IMG/VR virus record: IMGVR_UViG_3300034073_002842
Coordinates: 1-40,299 of that record
Direction: 5' to 3' (one strand)
DNA: 40,299 bases
Origin: a virus
Positions 20,944-30,054 of this stretch are shown here, piece by piece. The position numbers were made by a program, and so were the translations under genes. A model generated the notes under the pieces. That model saw only the letters and a program-made list of their open reading frames with translations. It was not told the DNA's origin and did not search any database. Each line of letters starts with the position of its first letter. The stretch's first letter is position 1.

Positions 20944-22776
20944 CTACTTCAGCCGCCAATACTCAGGCGTGCGGCCGTAGGTGCTGGTGTAGCTGCCTTC
21001 GCCAGCTGCCCAGCTGAAACTGGCCCGGCTGCTGCTGTTGCTGATGATCGTCCGCCCGTCGTTGCCCACCACGCCGATGTGCGGATAGGGCGGGTTGCCG
21101 TTGTCGCGCATGATCGCGATGGCGCCCGGCTCCGGTCCGCTGAGCAACGTGCCGGCGCCAGCCGCCAGCGAGGCCCGTGCCGTCGGAACGTAGGTGCTGC
21201 CGCCCCATGGTGGCGTCACCCCCGCGCGTCGCAGCACACGGTTCACGGCCCAGAGGCAGGCGTTGTTCCCGCCCGATGGCCCCCCGCTGGTGTTCATGCC
21301 CCGGGCCGACTCCGCAGCGCCGGCGATCACCTGCGCCTTCTCGCTCGGCGGCAGGCCGTTGTTCCGCCCGCGCGGCCCGTCCGATCCCGACGCCCAGTCG
21401 TTGTTCTCGTCGCCCAGGGTGCCGGCCTCCACGCGGGTGCGGAACCCGGAGCCGTCGACGGTGTGCGTCACCCGGCGGATGTTCCATGACCCGTCGACCT
21501 CAGGCCGGAACCCGGACAGGGTGATGGTGCCCTCGGCGTTCAGATCCGGCCGGCCGGCCATCTCCAGGTCGATGCTCACCTCGCCCGAGCGGAGGGACTG
21601 CAGGCGGCTGGAGGCGGCCGCCTCGGCATCGGCCTGGGTGCGGAACACCTGCCGCTCCTCGTAGGCCGGCGCGGGGCCCGCCTGGCCCTGCGTCACGACC
21701 TTCTCGGTGTTGGTGGTGCGATCGATCCAGCGCGCCTTCACCTGGCCGTAGGCGCCGCGGTTCTTCAGGCGCGCGCTCCACCTGCTGCACTCGTTCTCCG
21801 CCACGGTGAACGAGCCGCCGATCGCCATCGAGGCCGGCTGCGCTGCAGCGGTGCCGGCGCCAGCCTGCGCCGCCTTCAGGTAGCCCTTGTAGGCGCCGGA
21901 GGTGTAGGTGCTCCAAGCGCCGAAGCCCTGCTGCTGCCAGATCGCGCGGGCCGCCCTGGCGTTGGTCGCCGGATCGAACAGTGCCTCGTTGCTGCTGATG
22001 CCCAGCTGCGCCCGCCGGGCCGGGCCCATGCTGCCGAGCATGTTGATCTGCCAGAGGCCGTAGCTGTTGTCAGGCGGTCTGGGGTTGTGGGCCCTCGCAT
22101 TGCCGCTGCTCTCCGCCATGGCGATGGCGCCCATGGTGATCGCGTCCTGCCCGCTGAAGCCGGCCTGTCGCGCCAGGCCCACGGCCTGCGCTGCGCTCAC
22201 CCGGCCCGCACCAGTCGGCGCCGGGCTAGCGACGCCACTGCCCCTGGGCGCCAGCACCAGCGCGCCGTCGGCCGGCTTCGCGGTCACCTTGTATCGCTCC
22301 GCCAAGCGGGTGAGGAACGCCTGGTCGCTCTCGTTCGTCTGGTCCTCGTGCTTGATCTGCGCTGCGCCAGCGTTCTGGATCTCGACCAGCCGCAGGCCGT
22401 TCGTGGTGGCGATCTGCTGCGCCACCTCCCGCAGGGTGGTGTCGTGCCAGCTCTTGGTGCGCAGCTCCCGCAGCAGCTCCGGCGCGGTGTTGGCGGCCGT
22501 GGCCTTGATCGTCATCACCCGCGGCCCGCCGGTCACCTCCACCTCGTCGACGGCGTAGGCGCCGACGTAGACCGGCCGGTCGTAGCCCAGGTAGAGCCGC
22601 AGCCAGGTTCCGCTGGCCGGCACCTGCAGCAGGCGGTCGCGATCGTCCAGCCGGATCTCCAGCGCGTCCGACTTCTGGCCGGCCTCGTCCGTGACGGTGA
22701 GGCGGTCGAGCCGGTCGCTGATCTGCGCCGTGATGTCGGCGCCATCGGCTTCGATGCGGAAGGCGGGTGTGCTCAT
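20944..22776 (-). CDS. D: Tail hub protein gpD fused to a lysozyme-type and a CHAP-type domain
   Basis: This 610-residue protein is the P2 gpD-like (late control D) hub that joins tube, baseplate and spike. The hub fold is seen at about 1-180 (FRIEADGADIT, DRDRLLQVPASGTWLRLYLG, SDQAFLTRLAERYKV) and continues around 320-470. Two additions are unusual. A soluble transglycosylase/lysozyme-like domain at about 196-305 has a likely catalytic Glu222 in AIAMAESSGN and a NSYGLWQIN motif. A CHAP-like endopeptidase domain lies at about 502-610, with Cys507 (NNACLWAVN) and His566 (YPHIGVVG). P2 gpD is about 387 residues, so this form is much longer. The enzymes would open peptidoglycan during DNA entry. 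Confidence 0.88.
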   Translation of the reverse strand: MSTPAFRIEADGADITAQISDRLDRLTVTDEAGQKSDALEIRLDDRDRLLQVPASGTWLRLYLGYDRPVYVGAYAVDEVEVTGGPRVMTIKATAANTAPELLRELRTKSWHDTTLREVAQQIATTNGLRLVEIQNAGAAQIKHEDQTNESDQAFLTRLAERYKVTAKPADGALVLAPRGSGVASPAPTGAGRVSAAQAVGLARQAGFSGQDAITMGAIAMAESSGNARAHNPRPPDNSYGLWQINMLGSMGPARRAQLGISSNEALFDPATNARAARAIWQQQGFGAWSTYTSGAYKGYLKAAQAGAGTAAAQPASMAIGGSFTVAENECSRWSARLKNRGAYGQVKARWIDRTTNTEKVVTQGQAGPAPAYEERQVFRTQADAEAAASSRLQSLRSGEVSIDLEMAGRPDLNAEGTITLSGFRPEVDGSWNIRRVTHTVDGSGFRTRVEAGTLGDENNDWASGSDGPRGRNNGLPPSEKAQVIAGAAESARGMNTSGGPSGGNNACLWAVNRVLRRAGVTPPWGGSTYVPTARASLAAGAGTLLSGPEPGAIAIMRDNGNPPYPHIGVVGNDGRTIISNSSSRASFSWAAGEGSYTSTYGRTPEYWRLK

Positions 22777-22988
22777 CAGCCGTCCCAGATCCGCAGCGTC
22801 TCGGTGGACTCTGGCGCAGGGAGATCAGGCAGCAGGAGCTCCAGGCCCGCCGGCAGGATCGGCGCGATGTCCGCCAGGCCGGGGTTGATCTGCAACACCG
22901 CCTCGACGGTCTGCTGCGTGCGGCCGTAGAACCGCCAGCAGATGTCGTCCACCATGTCGAACTGCCGGGTGACGTAGAGCTGGCTCAT
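22776..22988 (-). CDS. X: Tail protein gpX (LysM-like)
   Basis: This 70-residue protein matches P2 gpX: YVTRQFDMVDDICWRFYG, VEAVLQINPGLAD, LPAGLELLLPDL, a single LysM-like fold. It probably sits at the tail tip or tube terminus, between the tape measure and hub. It is coupled by overlaps to gpU (ATGA) and gpD (TGATG). Confidence 0.88.
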   Translation of the reverse strand: MSQLYVTRQFDMVDDICWRFYGRTQQTVEAVLQINPGLADIAPILPAGLELLLPDLPAPESTETLRIWDG

Positions 22989-23911
22989 GGGCGGATCACC
23001 TGACGCACGGCCTCAGTGATGCGAGGGTCGACATCCAGCATGGTCCCGATTGTCGAAGCATCGCGCACCAGGTTGGCCAGCGCGGCGCCGCCCTGGGCCC
23101 CACCGCCGAGCGTCTGGAGCATGGCGGTGGTGGCGGGCCGCAGTGCATCGAGCGCGACCGCGATGGTGGGCGCTGCGCGGCCTTGGAGCATCTGCTGGCC
23201 CAGCTGCGCGGCATTGATGCCCAGCTGCGCCCAGACGCTCTGCTGCGCGCCAGAGAGGTTGCTGAGGCCGAACGCATTCAGCGCGGCGCCCACGTAGTCC
23301 CGGTTGGCGATCGAGGCGGTGATGGCCCCGATCTGGCCGAGCTGCAGGCCCGCGCCTCGCGCTGCATTGCCGGCGGTGCTGGTCGCCCAGTCGAGCGCCT
23401 TGAACGCCGAGCCTGCGCCGGTCTGCGCGGTGACGCCGTTCAGCGCCTGCTGCACCGTGCTGACTGCCGAGGGGTTGCTGGTCGCGCTGGTGCTGCTCGG
23501 GCTGGCGGCCTGCCCGGGGCGATCCTCGCCGTAGCGAACCAGGCTGAGGGTGAACCCGACCTTGCGGGCGCCGCCGCCGGGTGCGAACACCGCCTGCCCC
23601 TCGCGCACGCGCGTGAGGGCCCAGCGGCCGTAGACCTTGCCCAGGCCATCCGACAGCATCTGCGGCTGGCCCGTTGCCGCCAGCGTGCGCAGCGTCTCCA
23701 GCGTGGACTGGCGGCCCGTCAGGCCGGGGTAGAGAGTGCCCTCCAGGGTGATCTCCTGGCGGCCGGGGCCGATGAACTGCGCCGCCGGCTCGCGGCTGAT
23801 CCGATCGATCAGCTCCCAGCGGTACTCCGCATCCCGGTCGAGGGTCTGCGGCGCACCGTTCGGGAGGTCGAACTGGAACGAGCCGAGCTGGAACAGGGGA
23901 CGAGCGGCCAT
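22985..23911 (-). CDS. U: Tail protein gpU-like with long C-terminal extension
   Basis: The N-terminal 130 residues match the P2 gpU family: PLFQLGSFQFDLPNGAPQT, RWELIDRISREPAAQFIGPG, LEGTLYPGLTG, GRWALTRV. The remaining ~175 residues are Ala/Ser/Gly-rich and helical, and are not part of standard gpU (about 160 residues). The gene lies between the tape measure and gpX, as in P2. The extension could add contacts to the long hub protein. Its function is unknown. Confidence 0.85.
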   Translation of the reverse strand: MAARPLFQLGSFQFDLPNGAPQTLDRDAEYRWELIDRISREPAAQFIGPGRQEITLEGTLYPGLTGRQSTLETLRTLAATGQPQMLSDGLGKVYGRWALTRVREGQAVFAPGGGARKVGFTLSLVRYGEDRPGQAASPSSTSATSNPSAVSTVQQALNGVTAQTGAGSAFKALDWATSTAGNAARGAGLQLGQIGAITASIANRDYVGAALNAFGLSNLSGAQQSVWAQLGINAAQLGQQMLQGRAAPTIAVALDALRPATTAMLQTLGGGAQGGAALANLVRDASTIGTMLDVDPRITEAVRQVIRP

Positions 23912-23916
23912 GGTGA

Positions 23917-26208
23917 TCAGTCGCTGAGCAGGGTGCGATGCGCGGCCTCGAGCTCGCGCTGGATGTCGGCAAAGGCCAGGCGAACCTGATCGCGGATGCC
24001 TTGCGCATCACCGCCGGCAGCGTGGATCGTGACCGGCGCATGCACCGTGATCGATCGTGCAGCCGCTGAGGGAGCGGGGGCAGCCGGCGCCTGGGGGGCG
24101 ATCACAGCAGCAGGCGCAGGCGCCGCCATGAGGGACGCCAGCGCGGCTGCAGTGACGGGCCGGGCGATCTTGGGGATGATCGCCCCATCCATGCCGGGCA
24201 CGAACAGCTCCCGCCGCCGCTCGCCCACCACGTAGGGGTTGCCTGCGCGGACGGTGCCGCCATTGGCGCGGCCCGGTGGGGTGACCGGCAGCGATGGCGC
24301 CGCGGGTGCGGGCGCCGAGTCTCCACCGCCGACGATGCCACGGATCCGGGCCCATGCCCCGCTCACCCAGCCGAACAGGCCTGCGGCCTTGGCCTTCAGC
24401 CCGTCGATGATGCCGGTGATGATCCGCTGCCCGATGTTGCCCTCCTGGAACATGCGGATGATCGCGGCCGGGATGGGGAACATCACGCTCAGCACCTTGG
24501 GCGCCCAGGCGCGGATCACGCCGAGCGCCTGGTTGAACATGCCGCCGATCCACTCGGTGAACCTGCCCCACTTCTCGACGATGCCCTGCCATGCACGGCC
24601 GGCGGCTTCCTTCACCTTGTCCCAGTGCTTCACCAGCAGGAAGATGCCAACGCCGATGCCGGCGATCAGCGCGATCCACGGCAGCAGGGGCAGCATGGCG
24701 GCGCCGAACGCAGTGCCGAGGGTGCCGATCGCAGGTAGCCAGCCGGCGATGAGCCCGCCCACGTTCATCGCCACCACTGCAGCCTTCGCCGCGATGAAGG
24801 CGGTCTTCAGGGTGCCGATCGCGGTGATCACCCCAGCGATCACCGGCAGGGCGATCACCAGCCCAGCCAGTGCACCACCGACCAGGACGATGCCGGTGAC
24901 GAGGCCCTGGTTCTGCTGAGCGAACTCGGCGAAGCGGACGAGCACCGGGCCGATGGCCTTCATGATGGCGTTCAGGCTCGGCAGGATCGCGGTCCCGATG
25001 CTGATGCCGAGGGCGTTCACGCCGTTGCGGAAGATGGTCGCCTGCGCTGAGGCGGTGCCCATCTGGTTGGCGAACTCCTTCTGCATCGAGCCGGCAAACG
25101 CCGACTTCTCCCGCACCAGGTCGAACGCCTGGTCGACCAGCTTCAGGTTGGTCAGCAGCGGCATGATCGCCGACTTGCTCTCCTCGCCGAACAGGGCGCC
25201 AGCGATGCTGACCTGCTGCTCCTTCGGCAGCTTGGTCATGCGCTCGAGGACGCTCTTGATCGTCGCCTCCGGCGCGGTCTGCATCCCCTTGGCCAGCTCC
25301 TCGGAAATCTCGATCGCGGCCTTCTTCGCCTCCTTCTTCGCGGCGCCCTTCCCGCGCTTCAGCGTGTCCGCCATGTCCTCCCCGCTGAACAGGGTGGCGA
25401 GCGCAAAGGTCTGGTTCTGCGTGGCCTGGCTGCCCTTGGTGAGGGCGTTCAGGAAGTTCTTCAGGCCGGTGGCGGCCACCTCCGCCGGCGTGCCGCTGGC
25501 CAGGAACGCGGCGCCCATCCCCGCCACCTGCTCGGAGGTGAGGCCGGCGGCCTTGCCGATGGCGCCGATCCGGCGCGTCACCTCGGTCAGGTCGGCGGCG
25601 TTCACCGTGCCTTGGAACTTGTCCGAGAGGTAGTTGATGGCGTCGCCCAGGCTCTCGACCTGCGGCTGCGTGAGGCCCATTGAGGCCCGCAGCGCCACCA
25701 TTGCGTCGCCGGCCTGCTCTGCCGTCATCTGGAACGCCACGCCCATTCGCGCTGCCGCGCGCGTGAACGGGATGATCTCGTCCTCGGCGTAGCCAGCGAA
25801 GCCGGCGGATGCTGCGATCTGGCTCAGCTGCGCCGCGGTGTACGGCAGCTCGGTGGACAGCTTGATCAGCTGGTTGCTGAACCGCTTCAGGCCTTGCTCG
25901 CCCTCCTTGAAGTCGATGGCCTTCTTCACGTCGGCCATGCTCTTGTCGAACTCCATCGCGGCCTTCACCGACAGGCCGATGGCGCCAGCGAATGCCGTTG
26001 CCCCGATCGTTGCCTGCTGCCAGAGGGCCGAGTCGAAGACGTTCTTGAAGCTCTTGCGGCTGGCGGTCGCCGCGTCGTTCATCGTCCGCGAGACGTTGCG
26101 GCCGAACGTCGACACCTGCATCTGCGCGCTGCGCACCGATGCAGCGAGAGAAGCGGCAACCTTGCCGCCGATCTCGACTGTGACCTTGCTGATGCCGCCC
26201 TGGATCAT
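23917..26208 (-). CDS. T: Tail tape measure protein
   Basis: This 763-residue protein has the TP901-type tape measure core at about 100-260 (LSTELPYTAAQLSQIAASAG, AGDAMVALRASMGLTQPQVE, GTPAEVAATGLKNFLNAL). Hydrophobic segments follow (GIVLVGGALAGLVIALPVIA, about 430-460, and IALIAGIGVGIFLL) that may insert into the host membrane. The C-terminal part has GGTVRAGNPYVVGERRRELF. By the usual rule of about 1.5 Angstrom per residue the tail would be roughly 110 nm. The start overlaps the E' stop. Confidence 0.93.
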   Translation of the reverse strand: MIQGGISKVTVEIGGKVAASLAASVRSAQMQVSTFGRNVSRTMNDAATASRKSFKNVFDSALWQQATIGATAFAGAIGLSVKAAMEFDKSMADVKKAIDFKEGEQGLKRFSNQLIKLSTELPYTAAQLSQIAASAGFAGYAEDEIIPFTRAAARMGVAFQMTAEQAGDAMVALRASMGLTQPQVESLGDAINYLSDKFQGTVNAADLTEVTRRIGAIGKAAGLTSEQVAGMGAAFLASGTPAEVAATGLKNFLNALTKGSQATQNQTFALATLFSGEDMADTLKRGKGAAKKEAKKAAIEISEELAKGMQTAPEATIKSVLERMTKLPKEQQVSIAGALFGEESKSAIMPLLTNLKLVDQAFDLVREKSAFAGSMQKEFANQMGTASAQATIFRNGVNALGISIGTAILPSLNAIMKAIGPVLVRFAEFAQQNQGLVTGIVLVGGALAGLVIALPVIAGVITAIGTLKTAFIAAKAAVVAMNVGGLIAGWLPAIGTLGTAFGAAMLPLLPWIALIAGIGVGIFLLVKHWDKVKEAAGRAWQGIVEKWGRFTEWIGGMFNQALGVIRAWAPKVLSVMFPIPAAIIRMFQEGNIGQRIITGIIDGLKAKAAGLFGWVSGAWARIRGIVGGGDSAPAPAAPSLPVTPPGRANGGTVRAGNPYVVGERRRELFVPGMDGAIIPKIARPVTAAALASLMAAPAPAAVIAPQAPAAPAPSAAARSITVHAPVTIHAAGGDAQGIRDQVRLAFADIQRELEAAHRTLLSD

Positions 26209-26369
26209 GGCTTCGTCTGGTTCAGTTCATTCTGGAACTCGATTGCCTCGGTCACCCATGACCAGAACTCGTCGAGGTCGAGCTCCAGGATGTCAGCCAG
26301 GCCCCAGGTCGTCGCCTTGGACAGCGCGATGACCGCGCGCCTCAGCTCCGACTCTGAGGCCTGGCCCCC
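26205..26369 (-). CDS. Tail assembly chaperone E' frame, expressed by -1 frameshift from E
   Basis: The -1 frame relative to gene E stays open from a G-run (five G on the minus strand, 26365-26369, in A-AGG-GGG-CC context) to a TGA at 26205-26207 overlapping the tape measure start. It encodes about 53 residues, ending ILELDLDEFWSWVTEAIEF and a short acidic tail. P2 makes gpE+E' by a -1 frameshift at the same place, immediately upstream of the tape measure gene, and the composition here is protein-like. The slip would give a fused protein from 26623 to 26205. Confidence 0.7.
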   Translation of the reverse strand, partial: GGQASESELRRAVIALSKATTWGLADILELDLDEFWSWVTEAIEFQNELNQTKP

Positions 26370-26623
26370 TTGAAAGCCGCGTATTGCGACTCCAGCTTGC
26401 CGAGGTCTGAAGCGTCCAGCTCCAGCAGGTCGTCGATCGTCACCTCACACAGCGAGGCGAGCAGGAAGAGGGTCTTGTCTGCATCGTCGCCGCTGTGCTT
26501 CGTGAACGCCACCTCGTCCCGCACCTTCGGCCGGCGCATGGTGAGGTGCTGCACCTCCACGCCGGAGATCGTGACGGGAAACTCCAGGTTGACCTTGACG
26601 ACTGGACGCTTGTCGATTGCCAT
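26342..26623 (-). CDS. E: Tail assembly chaperone gpE-like
   Basis: This 93-residue protein has VKVNLEFPVTISGVEVQHLT, RRPKVRDEVAF, LASLCEVTIDDLLELDASD and a final LGKLESQYAAF. This is the pattern of gpE-type tail assembly chaperones, which bind the tape measure protein before assembly. The order tube-E-E'-T fits P2. A slippery run near its 3' end gives access to the E' frame. Confidence 0.85.
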   Translation of the reverse strand: MAIDKRPVVKVNLEFPVTISGVEVQHLTMRRPKVRDEVAFTKHSGDDADKTLFLLASLCEVTIDDLLELDASDLGKLESQYAAFKGARPQSRS

Positions 26624-26626
26624 CTA

Positions 26627-27133
26627 TCAGACCCCGATCGCGGAACGGATGGTGGCGAGCTGGTCCACGCCGTCGATGCGGCGCACCATGTTGATCTTGT
26701 CGATCTCGACCAGCTCACGGCCGCCGATGGTCAGCTTGAAGTAGCGCAGACCCACGGTGAAGGTGGGGCTGGTCATGTCGCCAGCCTTCCAGTCGCCGGG
26801 CTCCAGCTGCTTCACGCCGCCGGTCATGTTCACCACCACCGCAACGGCATCCTCCCCATCGCGGCGCATGGCGCCACGGGCGGTGAGCTGCTTGTCGGCG
26901 GCGGCCAGGCCGTAGAGGGCCACCATGTCCGGGTTGTATTCGTAGAGGCTGAACGAGGCCTCCAGCTTCTCCATGCCCATGTCGTGCTCGACGGGGGCAT
27001 CCATGCCGCCGGCGCGCACCTCCTCCATGGCCACCGTGAGGGTGGGCAGGGTGAGGGTGTCGATAGTGCCGGCGAGGCCGCGGCCGTCGACGAACAGGCT
27101 GAAGTTCTTCAGGATGCGGGGGATCTGGGCCAT
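26627..27133 (-). CDS. FII: Major tail tube protein FII
   Basis: This 168-residue protein matches the P2 FII family of contractile tail tubes: IPRILKNFSLFVDGRGLAGT, LTLPTLTVAMEEVRAGGMDA, EASFSLYEYNPDMVALYG and RYFKLTIGGRELVEIDKINM. It polymerises into the inner tube around the tape measure. It lies just downstream of the sheath gene, as expected. Confidence 0.93.
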   Translation of the reverse strand: MAQIPRILKNFSLFVDGRGLAGTIDTLTLPTLTVAMEEVRAGGMDAPVEHDMGMEKLEASFSLYEYNPDMVALYGLAAADKQLTARGAMRRDGEDAVAVVVNMTGGVKQLEPGDWKAGDMTSPTFTVGLRYFKLTIGGRELVEIDKINMVRRIDGVDQLATIRSAIGV

Positions 27134-27165
27134 GGGTCAGTCCGGTGGGTGTGCAGTGGACGGGA

Positions 27166-28584
27166 TCAGCGGAACAGGTCGACCACGTAGGTGTTGACCA
27201 GGTGGCTGCGGAACGTGACCCGCTCGGCGGGATAGGGAGGCGTGAACTCGAAGTCGAACGTGACGTTGCCGTTGGCGATGTCCGTCGGGGTGTTGAGCTC
27301 GGGATCCACCCACACGTCGCCACCGAGGATGGCGCCGCGGGCCTTGAGGCTGCGGAGGTAGCCCCGCACCGACTCCATCACCTCCTCGAGGTAGGTGGCG
27401 GTGATGCAGCGATCGACGGCCCAGAGGTGGCCGCGCAGGATCGACTCGTTGATCATGTCGGCGGTGCGCCGCACGCTGAGGAAGGCGTACTTCGGATCGC
27501 TGCTCAGGGTGCGGTTGCCCCACAGCCTGAAGCCGTCCTCGCGGATGATGGTCGCCACCTTCCGCTCGTTCAGCAGGTTGGCCCGGGAGGTGGTGTCGCC
27601 CAGGGTAAAGTCGATCGCGCGCGCGGTGCCGGTGATGCCGGCGATCTCGTTGTTCGAGGGGCTCCACCAGAACCCGCGCTCGTTGTCGACCCGGTTGATC
27701 AGGCCAGCCACTGCAGGCGAGGCCGGAATCGAGGTGGTGTTGGACAGCACCCAGGGATCGATCAGGTAGACGCGATCGGAGCCGAAGTCATCGGCCACCT
27801 GGATGGCCGCGGCGTCGGTGGTGTTGGGGCCGTCGGCGATCACCACCGCGCGCATGCGCTGCGCGATGCCCAGCAGCTCCGCCACGACCCGGTTCCGCAC
27901 GGTGCCGCGGTTCGCGGTGCCGGCCACAGCCTGCACGCCGCCGCTCGGCGGTGCGCCGATCGTCACGGTCGGGTTACTGGTGTAACCCTGGCCAGGGTTG
28001 GTGATCTGGATCGAGACCACCTTGCCGGCGTTGGCGCCGGTGCCCAGCACCGCCACGGCGGTGGCCTGGATGCCGCCGGCTGCAGGGGCTGCGATGGTCA
28101 CGGCCGGGGCGGTGGTGTAGCCGCTGCCCTGGGTGGTGACCGGGATGCTCAGGATGCCATTCGCGTGGCGCTGGTGCGTGAAGCCCGGAGCGATCAGCAC
28201 CTTGGGAGCGAAGCCCACGGCGTTCTCGGCAGCGAGGAACGCCTGGACGCCTTCATAGGCGCCGGTGCTGACGTTCACCCCGCCGACCACGTTGGTCATC
28301 GTGGCCTCGTCATCGGCGCCGGCCGCGATGCGGATGATGACCACCACGGCGCCGGCCTGGTCGTAGATCAGATCGAGCGCCGACGGCAGGGTGCCGCCAC
28401 TGCCGAGGCTCGCCCACTCGCTGCGAGTGGTGACGAGCACGGGGGTGTTGAGCGGGAACGCGCCGGCGTCCGCATCGGGCGCCGTGCCGACAATGCCGAC
28501 CACCGAGGATCGGATGGTCTGGATCGGGCGGGCTCCAGTGTCGATCTGGAGCACCTCCACGCCGTGGAGAAAGCTGGTGGTCAT
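27166..28584 (-). CDS. FI: Contractile tail sheath protein FI with inserted repeat domain
   Basis: This 472-residue protein is a P2-type tail sheath. The N-terminus is FLHGVEVLQIDTGARPI, followed by VVGIVGTAP. The C-terminal part has RTADMINESILRGHLWAVD, VRGYLRSLKARGAILGGDVW and a final ERVTFRSHLVNTYVVDLF. In the middle (about 150-220) two copies of a GxGYTxxPxVTI repeat are inserted: GSGYTTAPAVTIAAP and GQGYTSNPTVTIGAP. This repeat recurs in exposed phage domains and probably decorates the sheath surface. A TAGAAT hexamer (28610-28615, minus) and GGGAGG lie upstream. Confidence 0.93.
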   Translation of the reverse strand: MTTSFLHGVEVLQIDTGARPIQTIRSSVVGIVGTAPDADAGAFPLNTPVLVTTRSEWASLGSGGTLPSALDLIYDQAGAVVVIIRIAAGADDEATMTNVVGGVNVSTGAYEGVQAFLAAENAVGFAPKVLIAPGFTHQRHANGILSIPVTTQGSGYTTAPAVTIAAPAAGGIQATAVAVLGTGANAGKVVSIQITNPGQGYTSNPTVTIGAPPSGGVQAVAGTANRGTVRNRVVAELLGIAQRMRAVVIADGPNTTDAAAIQVADDFGSDRVYLIDPWVLSNTTSIPASPAVAGLINRVDNERGFWWSPSNNEIAGITGTARAIDFTLGDTTSRANLLNERKVATIIREDGFRLWGNRTLSSDPKYAFLSVRRTADMINESILRGHLWAVDRCITATYLEEVMESVRGYLRSLKARGAILGGDVWVDPELNTPTDIANGNVTFDFEFTPPYPAERVTFRSHLVNTYVVDLFR

Positions 28585-28626
28585 GGGTGAGGGTCCTCCC
28601 TGCAGGGTGATTCTACGAGCAGCGGC

Positions 28627-30054
28627 CTAGAGCTCTGCATCGAGCCAGGCGCGGTAGCCGGTGACGTAGGCCGAGTTGCTGCCCGCCGTCGCTTGCAGGA
28701 TGCAGGATCCTCCGTTAGGCGTCAGCCTGCCGATGAAGTTCTGGGAGTTGTTGAAGTTCGCCTGCGTTGTGTACGGATCGGCGACCAGAACGCTGGCAGT
28801 GGGTGTTTTGCGCATCGCCTGCCAGAACAGTGACGTTTCCAGGTATTGGCCGGCGAACGAGGCGTAGAAGTGCATGTTGAACGGCACCCACTGACCGAAG
28901 GGCAGGCACAGCTGCCGCTCAAAGTCTCGCGGCCTGCTCTCGAATGGCGTTGCGATCGGGCCCACCTCCAGCTGCACGTTCGCGAGGTCCACCTGGTAGA
29001 CCGCGTTGGATGGCAGCACGAAGTCGAGGCCCAGCCAGTCATCCTCGTTAGTGCCGAGGGTGGCGCCCGACGCGATGGCGGGCAGCGTCAAGGTGAACGT
29101 GAAGAGGGTCCACTGGGTGTCGAGCCCGATGTTGGTGGCGACTGAGGTAAAGACCGCGCTCGACGGGCTGCCGCCGGTGCCGAAATACTGCAGCAGCTGG
29201 ATGGCGGGCAGCGACAGCAGGCCACCAGCTCGGGCCAGGAAAGAGAGCGTGACCTGACGACCTGCCAGGGTCGTCACGCGGGGGATCTTCTGCAGCAGCG
29301 ACGTGAACGTGCCGCCGCTGCCGGCGGTGGTCTGCTGATACCGCAGGAACCATTGCTGCCCGGAGGTGATTGGCTGGCCAGCCAGCGCCAGCGGCGGCTG
29401 CCACAGCTCACCGACCGGGTTGTGAACCTGGCGCGAGACCGTGCGCGCGGCGCCGGTGCCGTCGTAGCTGAGCACCCACCGATCCGCCAGGTAGGTCGGG
29501 TTGCTGGGATTGGTGAACGACGTGCCTCGCTGCCACACGCTGAACGATCCATTAATCAGCACGTTGCGCAGGCCGCCCAGCGCGCCGCCGTTCAGGTTCG
29601 GCAGCCGAGGCGTTCCGGTGAACACCGGGCTGGCCAGCGGGGCGTAGGTCGAGGCCGCGGTGGACGCCTTGAGGTAGGCCTGGGCGATCACCCAGGCCGT
29701 GGTCGCCAGCTGCGTGGTGTTGGTGTCGGGCGCAGCGGTCGGGGCCGTGGGTGTGCCGGTGAGCGAGGGGCTTGCGAGTGGAGCCTTGAGCGCCAGGGCG
29801 TTGATGACCGTCGCGCTGAAGTTGGGGTCGTTCCCCATCGCAGCCGCGAGCTCGTTCAGCGTGTCGAGCGCGCCGGGTGCGCTGTTGATCAGGTTGGCCA
29901 GCAGCTGATCGACCTCGGCCCTGGTGTAGCGCGCGAAGATGTCGGCATCGATCGCCTGCAGCGCAGCGCGCAGCCGCACCACGTCCTCGCTCAGCAGGTT
30001 CGCTGCGTTCGGCAGCTGGTAGCTGCGGTTCGCTGTGCGGTCGTCGATCGGCAT
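28627..30054 (-). CDS. Tail fibre protein
   Basis: This 475-residue receptor-binding fibre has an N-terminal part with the classic fibre segment INSAPGALDTLNELAAAM followed by DPNFSATVINALALKAPL. Two SPxFTGTP-type repeats come next (ASPSLTGTP, ASPVFTGTP). The C-terminal region (about 160-440) is of carbohydrate-binding type, with LINGSFSVWQRGTSF near residue 165 and VDLANVQLEVGPIATPFE. It lies just before the sheath gene, at the position of P2 G/H fibres. No chaperone gene follows directly. Confidence 0.88.
   Translation of the reverse strand: MPIDDRTANRSYQLPNAANLLSEDVVRLRAALQAIDADIFARYTRAEVDQLLANLINSAPGALDTLNELAAAMGNDPNFSATVINALALKAPLASPSLTGTPTAPTAAPDTNTTQLATTAWVIAQAYLKASTAASTYAPLASPVFTGTPRLPNLNGGALGGLRNVLINGSFSVWQRGTSFTNPSNPTYLADRWVLSYDGTGAARTVSRQVHNPVGELWQPPLALAGQPITSGQQWFLRYQQTTAGSGGTFTSLLQKIPRVTTLAGRQVTLSFLARAGGLLSLPAIQLLQYFGTGGSPSSAVFTSVATNIGLDTQWTLFTFTLTLPAIASGATLGTNEDDWLGLDFVLPSNAVYQVDLANVQLEVGPIATPFESRPRDFERQLCLPFGQWVPFNMHFYASFAGQYLETSLFWQAMRKTPTASVLVADPYTTQANFNNSQNFIGRLTPNGGSCILQATAGSNSAYVTGYRAWLDAEL

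Noticed and set aside
28610-28615. Sheath gene promoter (TAGAAT on the minus strand)
   Set aside because: No -35 box lies at a suitable distance and the gap is only 42 bp. A single hexamer is not enough to call a promoter.
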